A stretch of 64,000 nucleotides of DNA from Devosiaceae bacterium (GCA_021648375.1 JAKISW010000008.1:14628-78627), one strand, 5' to 3'; counted from the stretch's first letter, positions 26,798 through 36,552 are shown. Made by a program: numbers and translations. Notes: generated from the sequence alone by a model not told the origin.

Positions 26798-28237
26798 CTA
26801 GCCCTGAACTCTTTGACGAACTCCTGCACCATATTCGGGATGGATCTGGTCAAATAGTTTGCATTGCCGCTCAGTTATATCTGCCGGAACACCGCTCATG
26901 GATGCTGCAATATTATCAAACAGCCTCTGTTTTTGCTCATCGTCAAAAAGCTCAAACAATGCTCTGGGTTGAGAAAAATCATCATTGCCATCCCGATGAT
27001 TATAGCGATTAGCATCGCCTTCAATGGCTAATGCAGGCTCAAGCGCTGAACTGTCTTCAACCGGACCACCTACGGAATTTGGCTCGTAATAGGCATCAAC
27101 ATTTCCGCTCATCTGGCCGGTGAAATTCATCGATCCGTCCTTATGATAATGGTGCACCGGGCATTTTGGGGCATTAACCGGCAACGCTTCATAATGAGTG
27201 CCCAAACGATAGCGATGGGCATCCGCATAGGAGAATATCCGCGCCTGCAACACTTTATCGGGCGAATAACTTATGCCCGGAACCACGTTTGAAGGCGAAA
27301 ACGCCGCCTGCTCGATCTCGGCAAAATAGTTTTCAGGATTACGGTTCAGCTCCATTTCGCCCACATCGATCAGCGGATAATCCCCATGGGGCCACACTTT
27401 TGTCAGATCAAATGGATTAAACGGGGCGTTTTTGGCATCCTCTTCGCTCATAACCTGGATTTTGAATGACCAGCGCGGGAATTCACCTCCCTCTATGCCA
27501 CCAAACAAAGCTTCCTGATAAGTTTCGCGGCTTTGGCCGATAATTTCTTCAGACTGGGCATTGGTATAATGTTTGTGACCCTGTTGGGTTTTAAAATGGA
27601 ATTTCACCCAAAACCGCTCACCATTATCATTCCATAAGGAATAGGTGTGAGAACCATAGCCATTCATGTGTACAGGAGAAACCGGCACTCCTCGATCAGA
27701 CATTAAAATCGTCACCTGATGCAGGCTTTCAGGAGAAAGCGACCAGAAATCCCAGGCAGCAGTACCAGAGCGCAAATTAGTTTTAGGATGACGTTTTTGG
27801 GTGTGAATAAAATCAGGGAATTTTAGTGGATCACGAATAAAAAACACCGGCGTATTATTGCCCACCAGATCCCAATTGCCCTCACCCGTATAAAATTTTA
27901 GGGCAAAACCGCGCACGTCACGCTCTGCATCCGCTGCTCCCAATTCACCGGCCACCGTGGAAAAACGCGCCAGCATTGGTGTATTTGCACCCGGCTGCAA
28001 AGCTTTTGCCTTGGTATATTTTGAAATATCACCGGTGATTTTTAGCGTGCCATAAGCACCCCAGCCTTTTGCGTGCACGACCCTTTCTGGAATACGCTCC
28101 CGATTCTGATGGGCCAGTTTTTCAATCAACTGGTAATCTTGCATCAGCAATGGCCCGCGCTCTCCCGCGCTAAGGGAATTCTGATTATCCCCAACAGGTG
28201 CGCCAGCGCTCGTGGTCATAATTGGTGCTTTGCTCAT
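26798..28237 (-). CDS. katA: Monofunctional haem catalase
   Basis: It dismutates H2O2 to water and oxygen in the cytoplasm. The 479-residue length is that of small-subunit (clade 3) catalases. Seen are the distal histidine region RVVHAKGWGAYG (His55), the FSTVAGELGAADAERDVRGF segment, the distal Asn region GNNTPVFFIRDP and the haem tyrosine region RIFSYADAHRYRLG. It starts at ATG 28237 after an AGGAT site. The gene is divergent from oxyR, the usual arrangement for peroxide-inducible catalase, and has its own terminator. Confidence 0.97.
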   Translation of the reverse strand: MSKAPIMTTSAGAPVGDNQNSLSAGERGPLLMQDYQLIEKLAHQNRERIPERVVHAKGWGAYGTLKITGDISKYTKAKALQPGANTPMLARFSTVAGELGAADAERDVRGFALKFYTGEGNWDLVGNNTPVFFIRDPLKFPDFIHTQKRHPKTNLRSGTAAWDFWSLSPESLHQVTILMSDRGVPVSPVHMNGYGSHTYSLWNDNGERFWVKFHFKTQQGHKHYTNAQSEEIIGQSRETYQEALFGGIEGGEFPRWSFKIQVMSEEDAKNAPFNPFDLTKVWPHGDYPLIDVGEMELNRNPENYFAEIEQAAFSPSNVVPGISYSPDKVLQARIFSYADAHRYRLGTHYEALPVNAPKCPVHHYHKDGSMNFTGQMSGNVDAYYEPNSVGGPVEDSSALEPALAIEGDANRYNHRDGNDDFSQPRALFELFDDEQKQRLFDNIAASMSGVPADITERQCKLFDQIHPEYGAGVRQRVQG

Positions 28238-28333
28238 TTTATCCTCCGATTTTCAAAATATCTGAATTTAAACTACGCCCTCTAACTTAATAAGTCTAAT
28301 TGACTTTTTCTATAGTTCCAATAAGTATTTCTA

Positions 28334-29242
28334 ATGATGAATATTACCCTGAAACAAATGCGTTATGTGATTGCAGTGGAGAAAGCCGCCCATTTTGGCC
28401 GTGCTGCTGCTTTGTGCCATGTGACCCAGCCTGCTTTATCCCAACAGATCAGTCAGCTTGAAACCATGTGCGGCGCCACTATATTTGAACGCACTCAAAA
28501 ACCTGTTCGCCCCACCCCGTTTGGACGTGAATTCATCAGTCGGGCAAAACAGATTGTTTCCAACACCAAAAGCCTTGAAGAATTTGCCTTTTCCCATTCC
28601 GGCCTGCCTTTTTCACCCATAAGGTTTGGGATTATTCCAACGATTGCCCCCTATCTGCTGCCTGAGATTTTTCCTCCATTGCTAAAAAAATTCCCCAAAC
28701 CAGGCTTTGAATTCATGGAGGGGCAAACCGGAAAACTACAACATATGCTCAACGCTGGCGATCTTGATATTGCCCTGATCGCTACCGAGCCGCCAAAAGA
28801 TGGGGTTGCCCTGAGCACCATAAAACTCTTTGACGATCCATTTGTGCTTGCTGCCAGCCATGATGCCCAAATTAAACAACCGGTGCGCCTGTCAAAATTA
28901 CCCAAGGAACAATTGCTTTTGCTCGATGAGGGCCATTGCTTTCGCGATCAGATGATTGAATTTTGCGATCTGGAAAAAGAGCAGAAAACCAACAGCTTTT
29001 CTGCCACATCTCTCTCTACCATAATGGCCTTTGTCGCCAATTCCCAAGGGCTGACGCTTTTGCCAAAATTATCTATCAACAGGGAGGCTAATGACCCGCG
29101 AATAAAGCTTTTTCAATTGGCCCCGCCCGTTGCCAGCCGCACTGTTTCTCTGGTTTTTCGCAGCAATAGCCCATTCAAATCCCTGTTTGAAAATATTGCG
29201 GAGCAAATCAAATATTCAAATCTGAATTCCAGTCAGCTTTAA
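28334..29242 (+). CDS. oxyR: LysR-family peroxide sensor OxyR
   Basis: The 302-residue protein has an N-terminal LysR helix-turn-helix (about 3-62, HFGRAAALCHVTQPALSQQI) and a regulatory domain holding both redox cysteines in DEGHCFRDQMIEFC (Cys202 and Cys211). These correspond to Cys199 and Cys208 of E. coli OxyR, which form a disulfide on peroxide exposure. Divergent transcription from katA over 96 bp indicates that it controls the catalase. Its 3' end overlaps the convergent dipeptidase gene by 4 bases. Confidence 0.95.
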   Translation: MMNITLKQMRYVIAVEKAAHFGRAAALCHVTQPALSQQISQLETMCGATIFERTQKPVRPTPFGREFISRAKQIVSNTKSLEEFAFSHSGLPFSPIRFGIIPTIAPYLLPEIFPPLLKKFPKPGFEFMEGQTGKLQHMLNAGDLDIALIATEPPKDGVALSTIKLFDDPFVLAASHDAQIKQPVRLSKLPKEQLLLLDEGHCFRDQMIEFCDLEKEQKTNSFSATSLSTIMAFVANSQGLTLLPKLSINREANDPRIKLFQLAPPVASRTVSLVFRSNSPFKSLFENIAEQIKYSNLNSSQL

Positions 29243-30390
29243 GCCTGAACGGCTGCAAAAACCCGCATGAAATTACCGCCGGTGATTTTGGCGAGCACAT
29301 CCTCATCCATACCCCGTTTAAGCAAGCCACCAACAACCAGCGGCAAATGAAGGTAAGTGCTCCAAACGGGTTTATAATTGGCATCCATATCGGTGCCAAT
29401 TGCTACCCCGTCAGCTCCCAACACATCTATCAATTGCTCAATCCGGTCCAGATAATCATTAAGGGTGTTTATGCCAATCCCCGCAGGCCATGCACCAATA
29501 TAACCGCCAGTTTCAACAATCCCCTGCGCCAGTTCCAACGAGATAAACCGAGGATGTTCAAGCTCAGGCGTTAAGATATGGGTGTGGGTGCCAACAACCG
29601 GTTTAGTGCTCAAATCAAGCGCATCAAAGGCTGTTTTTTCCGCCGAGTGAGACAGATCAACCATCATGCCAACCCGCTGCATTTCAGAAAATGCTGCCTG
29701 ACCAACTTGACTCATGCCCCCGTGCACAGGTTCCGCTGTCATTATATCGCCCATCACTCCACCCCTGACGAAGTGCACGAAGGTGATAATTCGCACGCCA
29801 TCATCCCATGCGATTTGAATTCTATTCAGATTGCTTTCGATAAAGTCTGCACCTTCAACCGCAAAAATCGCTCCCGGCCTGCCCGACGCCTGCGCCAGCG
29901 CAATATCATCAGGGGTCAGCACCGGATAAACCAGCCCTTGCTCCACCAAAGATTTAAGATTTTTTATCTGCAACTGGTAATAATCCCAGGCTTCCCCGTG
30001 ATCAAATTCACGCGCGGAAACCAGCCCGTTTCCTTGCGTATCCAGCACGGGAAAATCCGAAACGGCAGAAAAACCAGCCGCTGCCAGCCCTCCGGTGACC
30101 ATTTCTGCAATCACCCGCTCCTCAAAAGTGCCAATGGACTGATAAATCTTTAGCTTCCAGGCCAGATTTTGCGCCCCATCAACAAAGGTGCGCCCCGGAT
30201 GGGCATGGGTATCAATCGCCGGGTTAGCCGCCAAAAATTCCACAGCCCGCGCCATTTCCTCGTCACTTAAGGAAAATCCTGTGTCAGCGATCGGGGGAAA
30301 CAATTGCAAATAAAGCGGATAGGCCAAAGCCGCACCCCCCACTGCCAAAACAGCGGCGCCACCGCCAATTACCATTCTGCGTGAAACCAT
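29239..30390 (-). CDS. M19-family membrane dipeptidase, probably Tat-exported
   Basis: The 383-residue protein starts with SRRMVIGGGAAVLAVGGAAL, a twin-arginine-like signal or membrane anchor. The renal dipeptidase domain follows, with zinc-site motifs IDTHAHPGRTF, the bridging Glu in FAVEGADFIE, HxxD-like segments in MVDLSHSAEKTAFDAL and VGTHTHI, and AIGTDMDANYKPVW. Family members hydrolyse dipeptides, including ones with D-residues, or beta-lactam-like substrates. The neighbouring gene encodes a class-C beta-lactamase-like hydrolase. Confidence 0.87.
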   Translation of the reverse strand: MVSRRMVIGGGAAVLAVGGAALAYPLYLQLFPPIADTGFSLSDEEMARAVEFLAANPAIDTHAHPGRTFVDGAQNLAWKLKIYQSIGTFEERVIAEMVTGGLAAAGFSAVSDFPVLDTQGNGLVSAREFDHGEAWDYYQLQIKNLKSLVEQGLVYPVLTPDDIALAQASGRPGAIFAVEGADFIESNLNRIQIAWDDGVRIITFVHFVRGGVMGDIMTAEPVHGGMSQVGQAAFSEMQRVGMMVDLSHSAEKTAFDALDLSTKPVVGTHTHILTPELEHPRFISLELAQGIVETGGYIGAWPAGIGINTLNDYLDRIEQLIDVLGADGVAIGTDMDANYKPVWSTYLHLPLVVGGLLKRGMDEDVLAKITGGNFMRVFAAVQA

Positions 30391-30525
30391 TTTCCCATCC
30401 CCTCCAAAATACCGATGCGCAACTATTCCACAGGATTATGTTTTTGTCACGAATGGGGAGTACGGGGAAAAAGCTGCAAAACCAATTCATAACAGGTCGG
30501 GACAAATCAACTTAGCAATCGCCAT

Positions 30526-31617
30526 TTATTTATCAAAAAAACTTTCAGCGGCGGCATCAAGAATTGGGTCCTCATCCAAAGGGTTCCCATTTGTCAAAAA
30601 AACAAAAACAACTTCTCCATCGGGATAATATCTGAAATCAGCTTCAAACCCGTCATAGCTTCCCGCATGGCCAAACCAGTCACCCCATTCATCGCCATCA
30701 ATTCCGATACCCAGACCATAGCTATCATCTGCGGCTGAACCGGTTTGCATTTGCCTTAAAAGCTTTGCGCCGATTATTTTTTTATCCCTAAACAGCGCCA
30801 TTGCGAATTTGGCAAGGTCTCCAGCCGTTGATACAATCGGTCCATCCCCAAGCACGCTGGCCCACGCTAAATCACTGACATCTAAAAAATCATCTTCGAT
30901 ATATCCACGAGCCAACTGAGAGGCATAATTAGGCCTGCCAACAGAAGTTTCCATCATTCCAGCAACCGAAAACACCTTTTCTTCAAGTGCAGCTTCCAAA
31001 GAGCCACTTATCCCCGCCAGAATATGGCCCAGCAGAACGTAATTGGTATTGCTATATTCAAAACCCTTCCCCGGCTCACCCGTTGCCGGGAACTCAAGGG
31101 CAAAACCGATGGCCTCGGATGGGCTCCACTCCTTACTTGGTTGCCTCATGCTTGCCGCAAAAAAATCTTCGTCAAGATAATCGGGCAAACCAGAAGTATG
31201 GTTTAGCAACTGACGAAGCGTAACTTTGTCGCTATTTGCCAATTGGGCAATATTGTCGATATCCTTGATAAGGGGCCATACCTTGCCATCAAGCTGAAGC
31301 GTTCCATCCTCGACAAACGCCAGCACCGCCGCCGCAACCACGCTTTTTCCCGATGAGGCCGCATAAAATCTGGTTTGCGGCGTCACAGCTATGTTCGCAT
31401 TTAGATCGGCAATACCCGAAACTGCAATCGATATTTGATCTGGTGCAGAAACCAGCAAAACTCCACCTAAAAGCTCTTGTTGTGCCAAATAGTCTTCTAA
31501 AACTTTTTCCATGCCCATGAGCTGGCTATTAGCCTGCGCTGAAAAAATGAGGGCGAATGAAAGGCTAATGGCAAAAAACGCACGCCCAATCAGATTTCTG
31601 GTTTCTGGGTAAGTCAT
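30526..31617 (-). CDS. Class C beta-lactamase-related serine hydrolase
   Basis: The 363-residue precursor has a signal peptide (FFAISLSFALIFSAQANSQ). It carries the three serine-hydrolase motifs of the beta-lactamase/transpeptidase-like family: SxxK as SSGKS near residue 91, YxN as YSNTNYVLLG, and the KTG-equivalent HAGSYDG near the C-terminus. LNHTSGLPDYLD is also typical. HAG rather than KTG points to the esterase/D-aminopeptidase/EstB side rather than true beta-lactamases. It is periplasmic with an unknown substrate. Confidence 0.85.
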   Translation of the reverse strand: MTYPETRNLIGRAFFAISLSFALIFSAQANSQLMGMEKVLEDYLAQQELLGGVLLVSAPDQISIAVSGIADLNANIAVTPQTRFYAASSGKSVVAAAVLAFVEDGTLQLDGKVWPLIKDIDNIAQLANSDKVTLRQLLNHTSGLPDYLDEDFFAASMRQPSKEWSPSEAIGFALEFPATGEPGKGFEYSNTNYVLLGHILAGISGSLEAALEEKVFSVAGMMETSVGRPNYASQLARGYIEDDFLDVSDLAWASVLGDGPIVSTAGDLAKFAMALFRDKKIIGAKLLRQMQTGSAADDSYGLGIGIDGDEWGDWFGHAGSYDGFEADFRYYPDGEVVFVFLTNGNPLDEDPILDAAAESFFDK

Positions 31618-31953
31618 GGGATTTTTCCTTCAGCAATCGATAATATTGTAAATTATTGAGTTTTGAGTAGCACTCAAGTGAAGCCTGCACCACCTATGCT
31701 TCATACTAGGGATAGCCCATCGGCGTGAGGCACAAAATTCCGAGTATCCAGCGCGCGCCACGTCACATCACCACCTCGTCATACTCGGGCTTGACCCGAG
31801 TATCCAGTGCGCCATGTCACCACCCACTCGTCATACCCGGGCTTGACCCGGGTATCCAGTGCGCCGCGTTGGCGGCGCTAAGAATAAAATCTCTAAAGTG
31901 ATTTATAAGGCGCGAAGGACTGCGCACCACTGGATTTCGTGGAGTACGAGCGG
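31618..31953. other. Gene-free spacer with CTTGA-loop hairpin repeats
   Basis: There is no gene in 336 bp. It holds two complete hairpins with the same loop, 31781-31803 (ATACTCGGG/CCCGAGTAT) and 31833-31855 (ATACCCGGG/CCCGGGTAT), each within CGTC...ATCCAGTGCGCC. A fragment of the same unit lies at about 31736-31765. The stems differ by a compensated base pair. Confidence 0.7.
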
Positions 31954-32328
31954 CTAGCGGTTTTTCATCCAGATACGGACATAGGCAACACCGAATCCTA
32001 TTTCTGCAACAACGGCCAACAAAATGCCACCTCCCGCATAGCCGCGAACAAATTCATATGTCCCCGTCAAAGCCAGCCCGAACATACTGATCGCCAGGCC
32101 AAGACAAACGGCTTGCCTCATGATCGAATGCTCGGCATTGCGCCCGAAATAGCTGATTACTGCCAGCCCCAAAAACAGCATTGCCGCCCGTCGAGACAAC
32201 AGCCTTGCCGCCTCGCCACCCTCAATACTAAAAACAAAGAAAATCAAATCAGACGCCAGCAAAAGCAAGCCAAAAAGCACACCCGTTAGTGCAACCGTTG
32301 CAATACTCACATTCTTAAAATTCAGCAT
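31954..32328 (-). CDS. Small integral membrane protein, unknown
   Basis: The 124-residue protein consists almost entirely of four hydrophobic helices (about 9-33, 43-62, 70-92, 98-118) separated by short polar loops, with a basic C-terminus (RIWMKNR). I do not recognise the family. It starts at ATG 32328 after a GGAAC site. It lies 11 bp after ettA on the same strand and is probably co-transcribed with it. Confidence 0.6.
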   Translation of the reverse strand: MLNFKNVSIATVALTGVLFGLLLLASDLIFFVFSIEGGEAARLLSRRAAMLFLGLAVISYFGRNAEHSIMRQAVCLGLAISMFGLALTGTYEFVRGYAGGGILLAVVAEIGFGVAYVRIWMKNR

Positions 32329-32339
32329 TATTCAAGTTC

Positions 32340-33995
32340 CTATCTGGTCAACGGCTTATAGCTCACTCGTTTCGGGTTAACCGCATCGGCACCAAGACGG
32401 CGGATTTTATCCTTTTCATAATCCTCATAATTGCCCTCAAACCATTCCACATGGGAATTGCCCTCAAAGGCCAGCATGTGGGTGGCAAGGCGATCCAAAA
32501 ACATCCGATCATGCGAAATAATAACGGCGCAACCTGCAAATTCCTCCAGCGCTTCTTCGAGCGCCGCAAGGGTTTCCGTATCCAGATCATTGGTCGGCTC
32601 ATCGAGCAGCAATACGTTGGAGCCGGATTTTAACATCTTAGCCAGATGCACCCGATTGCGTTGCCCCCCGGAAAGATTGCCCACCTTTTGCTGCTGGTCT
32701 GAACCTTTGAAATTGAAACTCGACGTATAGGCCCGCGAATTTATCTCACGCTTGCCAAGGGTAATGATTTCACTGCCCTCAGAAATTTCTTCCCAAACGG
32801 TTTTATTGGGATCAAGCGTGTCCCGGCTCTGATCGACAAATCCCATTTTTACCGTATCGCCAATGGTTATCGTGCCCTCATCGGGCTTTTCCTGTCCGGA
32901 AATCATCTTGAACAAAGTAGTTTTACCGGCCCCGTTCGGCCCGATTATACCCACTATGCCACCAGCCGGCAGCTTAAAATTCAAATCGTCAATAAGCAGC
33001 TTGTCGCCAAAGCTTTTTTGCAAACCTTCAACATTGATAACCTCATGCCCCAGCCGCTCACCGGGAGGAATGATGATCTGGGCTGATGATGATTGCGTGC
33101 GTGCCTCGTTGACCTTTAGCAATTCATCATAGGCCTTGATCCGAGCTTTGGATTTACTTTGCCTGGCCTGGGGGCTCATTCCCATCCACTCAGCTTCGCG
33201 CTCCATTACTTTGAGGCGCGCTGTATCCTCGCGTTGCTCCTGCTTGAAGCGTTTGGCTTTTTGTTTCAGATAGGCCGAATAATTGCCCTCATAGGGAATG
33301 CCGCGCCCGCGATCCAGCTCAAGAATCCAACCTGTGACATTGTCCAAAAAATACCTGTCATGGGTGATGATCAATACGGCGCCGGCAAATTCACGAAGGT
33401 GCTTTTCCAGCCAGCCGGTTGTCTCAGCATCCAGATGGTTGGTGGGTTCATCAAGCAGCAACAGATCAGGCTTGGCAAGCAAAAGCTGGCACAAGGCAAC
33501 CCGGCGTTTTTCCCCCCCCGACAATGGACCAACTGCCGCATCCGCTGGCGGGCAGCCAAGGGCCTCCATGGCCATTTCAACTCTTGAATCCAGATCCCAC
33601 AGATCTTCCGCATCGATCTGGTCCTGCAGGGCAGCCCCCTCGTCGGCGGTTTCGTCAGAATAATTCATCATCAATTCATTATAGCGATCAAGAACGGCCT
33701 GCTTTTCCTTGACCCCAATCATTACATTTCCGCGCACATCAAGGCTTTCGTCCAACTGCGGCTCTTGCGCCAGATAGCCGATTTTTGCCCCATCTGCGGC
33801 CCATGCTTCCCCGGTAAATTCGGTGTCCAGCCCGGCCATGATTTTAAGCAATGTGGATTTACCAGACCCGTTGGGACCAAGAACACCGATTTTCGCATCC
33901 GGGTAAAAACTTAAATTTACCCCATCCAAAACCTTTTTGCCCCCCGAGTAGGCCTTGGACATATCGTGCATGTGATAGATGAATTGACGAGCCAT
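32340..33995 (-). CDS. ettA: ABC-F protein EttA (energy-dependent translational throttle)
   Basis: The start is ATG 33995 (MARQFIYHMHDMSKAYSGGK), matching family starts; the longer frame to 34064 is not needed. The 551-residue protein has two ATP-binding cassettes without membrane segments: GPNGSGKST with LSGGEKRRVALCQ, then GPNGAGKTT with LSGGQRNRVHLAKM. Between them lies the ABC-F linker rich in basic residues (QKAKRFKQEQREDTARLKVM). EttA binds the ribosomal E site and gates translation according to the ATP/ADP ratio. It precedes the small membrane protein gene by 11 bp. Confidence 0.95.
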   Translation of the reverse strand: MARQFIYHMHDMSKAYSGGKKVLDGVNLSFYPDAKIGVLGPNGSGKSTLLKIMAGLDTEFTGEAWAADGAKIGYLAQEPQLDESLDVRGNVMIGVKEKQAVLDRYNELMMNYSDETADEGAALQDQIDAEDLWDLDSRVEMAMEALGCPPADAAVGPLSGGEKRRVALCQLLLAKPDLLLLDEPTNHLDAETTGWLEKHLREFAGAVLIITHDRYFLDNVTGWILELDRGRGIPYEGNYSAYLKQKAKRFKQEQREDTARLKVMEREAEWMGMSPQARQSKSKARIKAYDELLKVNEARTQSSSAQIIIPPGERLGHEVINVEGLQKSFGDKLLIDDLNFKLPAGGIVGIIGPNGAGKTTLFKMISGQEKPDEGTITIGDTVKMGFVDQSRDTLDPNKTVWEEISEGSEIITLGKREINSRAYTSSFNFKGSDQQQKVGNLSGGQRNRVHLAKMLKSGSNVLLLDEPTNDLDTETLAALEEALEEFAGCAVIISHDRMFLDRLATHMLAFEGNSHVEWFEGNYEDYEKDKIRRLGADAVNPKRVSYKPLTR

Positions 33996-34061
33996 AAAAC
34001 GGGCAACCTTTTGCTGAAATGAATTACTGATTTTCAGCAATCTGTGTAGGCCAACGCAAGG

Positions 34062-34091
34062 CAAAAGAAAAGGGCACCCTTTATGGTGCCC
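34062..34091 (-). terminator. Rho-independent terminator of the PAS-MCP gene
   Basis: On the minus strand GGGCACC pairs with GGTGCCC around a six-base loop and is followed by TTTTCTTTT. It lies about 50 bp after the PAS-MCP stop codon and before ettA. Confidence 0.75.
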
Positions 34092-34142
34092 CTTGGTAAA
34101 ATATTTTAGTGCCTCTTATTCTTAAAGCATTGGGTCAGGACC

Positions 34143-36377
34143 TTAAAACTCATCCCATTCGCTATCCACCGCCGCACTACCTTCAGACAGATAAGATTTA
34201 GCCGCCTTGGAAACCTTGGCCTGTATCTGTTTAATACCCTGCCTTGGTGCCCTCTGTGGTGATAGTGCAGAAGATCTTTGCCCGGCATTATCACCAAGTT
34301 TGAACACATCAACGATGCGATCAAGTTCATCCACCTGATTATCGGTCTGCTCAATGGCCGCATTGGTTTCTTCAACCAAAGCTGCATTATGCTGGGTCAT
34401 TTCATCCATCTGGCGAACCGCAACATTAACTTCATCAATCGAGGATGCCTGATCGCGAGACGCTGAGGCAATTGCTGCCATTAATTCCGAGCTTTCCTGA
34501 ATGCCGGCAATCATTTCCTTGATCTTCTCGGCAGCAGAAACAACATGCTTAGAACCTGTACCAACCTCGGATGCACTCTGCTCAACCAGTTGCTTGACCT
34601 CGGACGAGGCCTCTGCTGCCGATTGCGCAAGACGTCGAACTTCAACGGCAACCACCGCAAAGCCCTTGCCAGCTTCACCGGCACGGGCCGCCTCAACGGA
34701 AGCATTAAGCGCCAACAGATTGGTCTGAAATGCAATATCATCAATCATGCCAATGACATTGGATATCTTGGCCGAGGATGTTGTAATCCGTTCCATGGCC
34801 TGGGTAGCAAGATCAACCGTTTCTCCAGTTATCTCGGCAGTTTTGGCCAAAGATTTAGAGTTTACATTAGCTTCATCAGCCTTGTCAGCGCTTTGCATAA
34901 CGGTATTTGAAAGTGTTTCAACGGTTGCAGAAGTTTCTTCAACCGTTGCCGCCTGTTTTGTAGTGCGTTCGCTAAGATCGTTGGCTCCAGAAAGAATTTC
35001 ACCCGTGGCAGATTTTAGAGCACTCGAAGTACCGTGAAGCTGGCCGACAATATTACTCAGCTGGTCAATGGTTTTATTAAATGCCAGTCTGACTTCTTCA
35101 AATTCGCCAGACCATTCACTTTCAATCCGGCAATCTAAATTTCCATCAGCCAGATTTTTCAAACCATTGCTCAAGGCTTCTGTAGCCGCTTTGCGTTCTG
35201 TAATGTTGGTCGCGTATTTAACGATCTTGACCGGGTTTCCGTCCGGATCAAAAATCGGGTTATAGCTGGCCGAAATCCACACCATGGCATTATTTTTTCC
35301 AAAGCGCTGATATTCCCCGGACTCGAACTCACCCTTGCCCAGTTTTTCCCAGAAATTTTTATATTCAGCACTTCTGACATAATCCGGATCACAAAACATC
35401 GAATGATGATTGCCAACAATTTCATTTTCACTATAGCCGGTTGTGGCAAGAAAGTTTTCATTGGCCTTGGTAATTACCCCATCAAGGGTAAACTCAATAA
35501 CCGCCTGAGATTTGCCTATGGCTGAAATTTTTCCGCCATTATCCGCAGCAACTATCAACTGTTGTTGCGTATCTTTTTCAAACTGCTGAATTTTTAAACC
35601 ATTCTGGCGGAATATTTCCACAGCCTGAGCCATATCACCCAACTCATCAGCACGTTTTTTTGAGGGAACCTCTTTTTCATAATCACCACTAGCCATATGG
35701 TGCATATATGCTGACATCTGCGTTAAAGGACGACCAAGCCTGAATGCGGTAAACCAGACAAGGAATGCCACCAGTGCCGCAACAAGTCCGATCATCACCA
35801 ATGATGAAACCAGCATAAACCTCTCGACGCTTAAAACCGCTGAATGAATTTGGGTTGATTTATCAACCACTGCCTGGTCCAGTATATTGCCTAAAGTAGT
35901 AAGCCCGGCAAACGCGGCACTATCGTCAATCTTGACCATATTATCGATCATCATTGGCATGAGATTTTGATCGGCCACGGTTTCAATAATAGCCAGCCCA
36001 TCCTCATACTCGCCAATTACCGCCTCAATATCGCTTAATGCCTGTTCTTCTTGTGCATTGGTTCCTGCATTTCTATAGGCCTCAATCGCAGACCTCGCCG
36101 CCAAAATACTGGCTTCAACCTTCTGCTGAGTTGCAGGGTCCTGTCGCAAAACATAAATCTTGAACTGATGAACCATGCCGCCATAACCCAGCGCGCTGGT
36201 AAGTTTTTGCAGATCTGAGCTTCGCTCGGCCGGACCTTTGGCAAATTCATCCCAGGATGCTCCGATCCCCTCAATTCCCGCATAGGTACGATATGAAGAG
36301 GCGGCTAAAATACCGCCAAATATCACAAGACAAACCGAAACGATTATTCCAATAGTCGAAATTTTAAACTTCAACAT
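34143..36377 (-). CDS. Methyl-accepting chemotaxis protein with PAS domain
   Basis: The start is ATG 36377 with GGGGGC 7 bases upstream; an in-frame TTG at 36392 is less likely. The 744-residue receptor has a membrane helix at about 5-28, a periplasmic four-helix region, a second helix at about 185-210, and HAMP, PAS (about 280-390, ending in VKIVKYATNITERKA) and HAMP-like segments. The MCP signalling domain follows, with hairpin tip DDIAFQTNLLALNASVEAAR. The protein ends in EWDEF, like the CheR/CheB-tethering pentapeptide NWETF. The MCP domain is nearly identical to that of the next receptor gene (36569). Confidence 0.9.
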   Translation of the reverse strand: MLKFKISTIGIIVSVCLVIFGGILAASSYRTYAGIEGIGASWDEFAKGPAERSSDLQKLTSALGYGGMVHQFKIYVLRQDPATQQKVEASILAARSAIEAYRNAGTNAQEEQALSDIEAVIGEYEDGLAIIETVADQNLMPMMIDNMVKIDDSAAFAGLTTLGNILDQAVVDKSTQIHSAVLSVERFMLVSSLVMIGLVAALVAFLVWFTAFRLGRPLTQMSAYMHHMASGDYEKEVPSKKRADELGDMAQAVEIFRQNGLKIQQFEKDTQQQLIVAADNGGKISAIGKSQAVIEFTLDGVITKANENFLATTGYSENEIVGNHHSMFCDPDYVRSAEYKNFWEKLGKGEFESGEYQRFGKNNAMVWISASYNPIFDPDGNPVKIVKYATNITERKAATEALSNGLKNLADGNLDCRIESEWSGEFEEVRLAFNKTIDQLSNIVGQLHGTSSALKSATGEILSGANDLSERTTKQAATVEETSATVETLSNTVMQSADKADEANVNSKSLAKTAEITGETVDLATQAMERITTSSAKISNVIGMIDDIAFQTNLLALNASVEAARAGEAGKGFAVVAVEVRRLAQSAAEASSEVKQLVEQSASEVGTGSKHVVSAAEKIKEMIAGIQESSELMAAIASASRDQASSIDEVNVAVRQMDEMTQHNAALVEETNAAIEQTDNQVDELDRIVDVFKLGDNAGQRSSALSPQRAPRQGIKQIQAKVSKAAKSYLSEGSAAVDSEWDEF

Positions 36378-36552
36378 CCCAGATGCCCCCAATATTTACG
36401 ATAAACTTAACGCTGACAATTATTCCCAAACAAAGATTCGATATGTAAATCTACTAAGTAATTAGTTAAATATGCGTCAATCGGTCGCAACTTCATCTTC
36501 CATGCATTCACCTTGCCGAAACCTTTCTTTTGGCAGATTCCTTTGACAAAAG

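Noticed and set aside
28238..28333. OxyR binding site between katA and oxyR
   Set aside because: A site is expected, but no convincing ATAG-N7-CTAT tetrad could be read, so none is annotated.
30391..30525. Small gene between dipeptidase and beta-lactamase-like hydrolase
   Set aside because: Only shadow frames are seen in the 135-bp gap.
31770..31870. CRISPR-like repeat pair
   Set aside because: Only two units with differing stems and no regular spacers; part of the dispersed hairpin family, and no cas genes are present.
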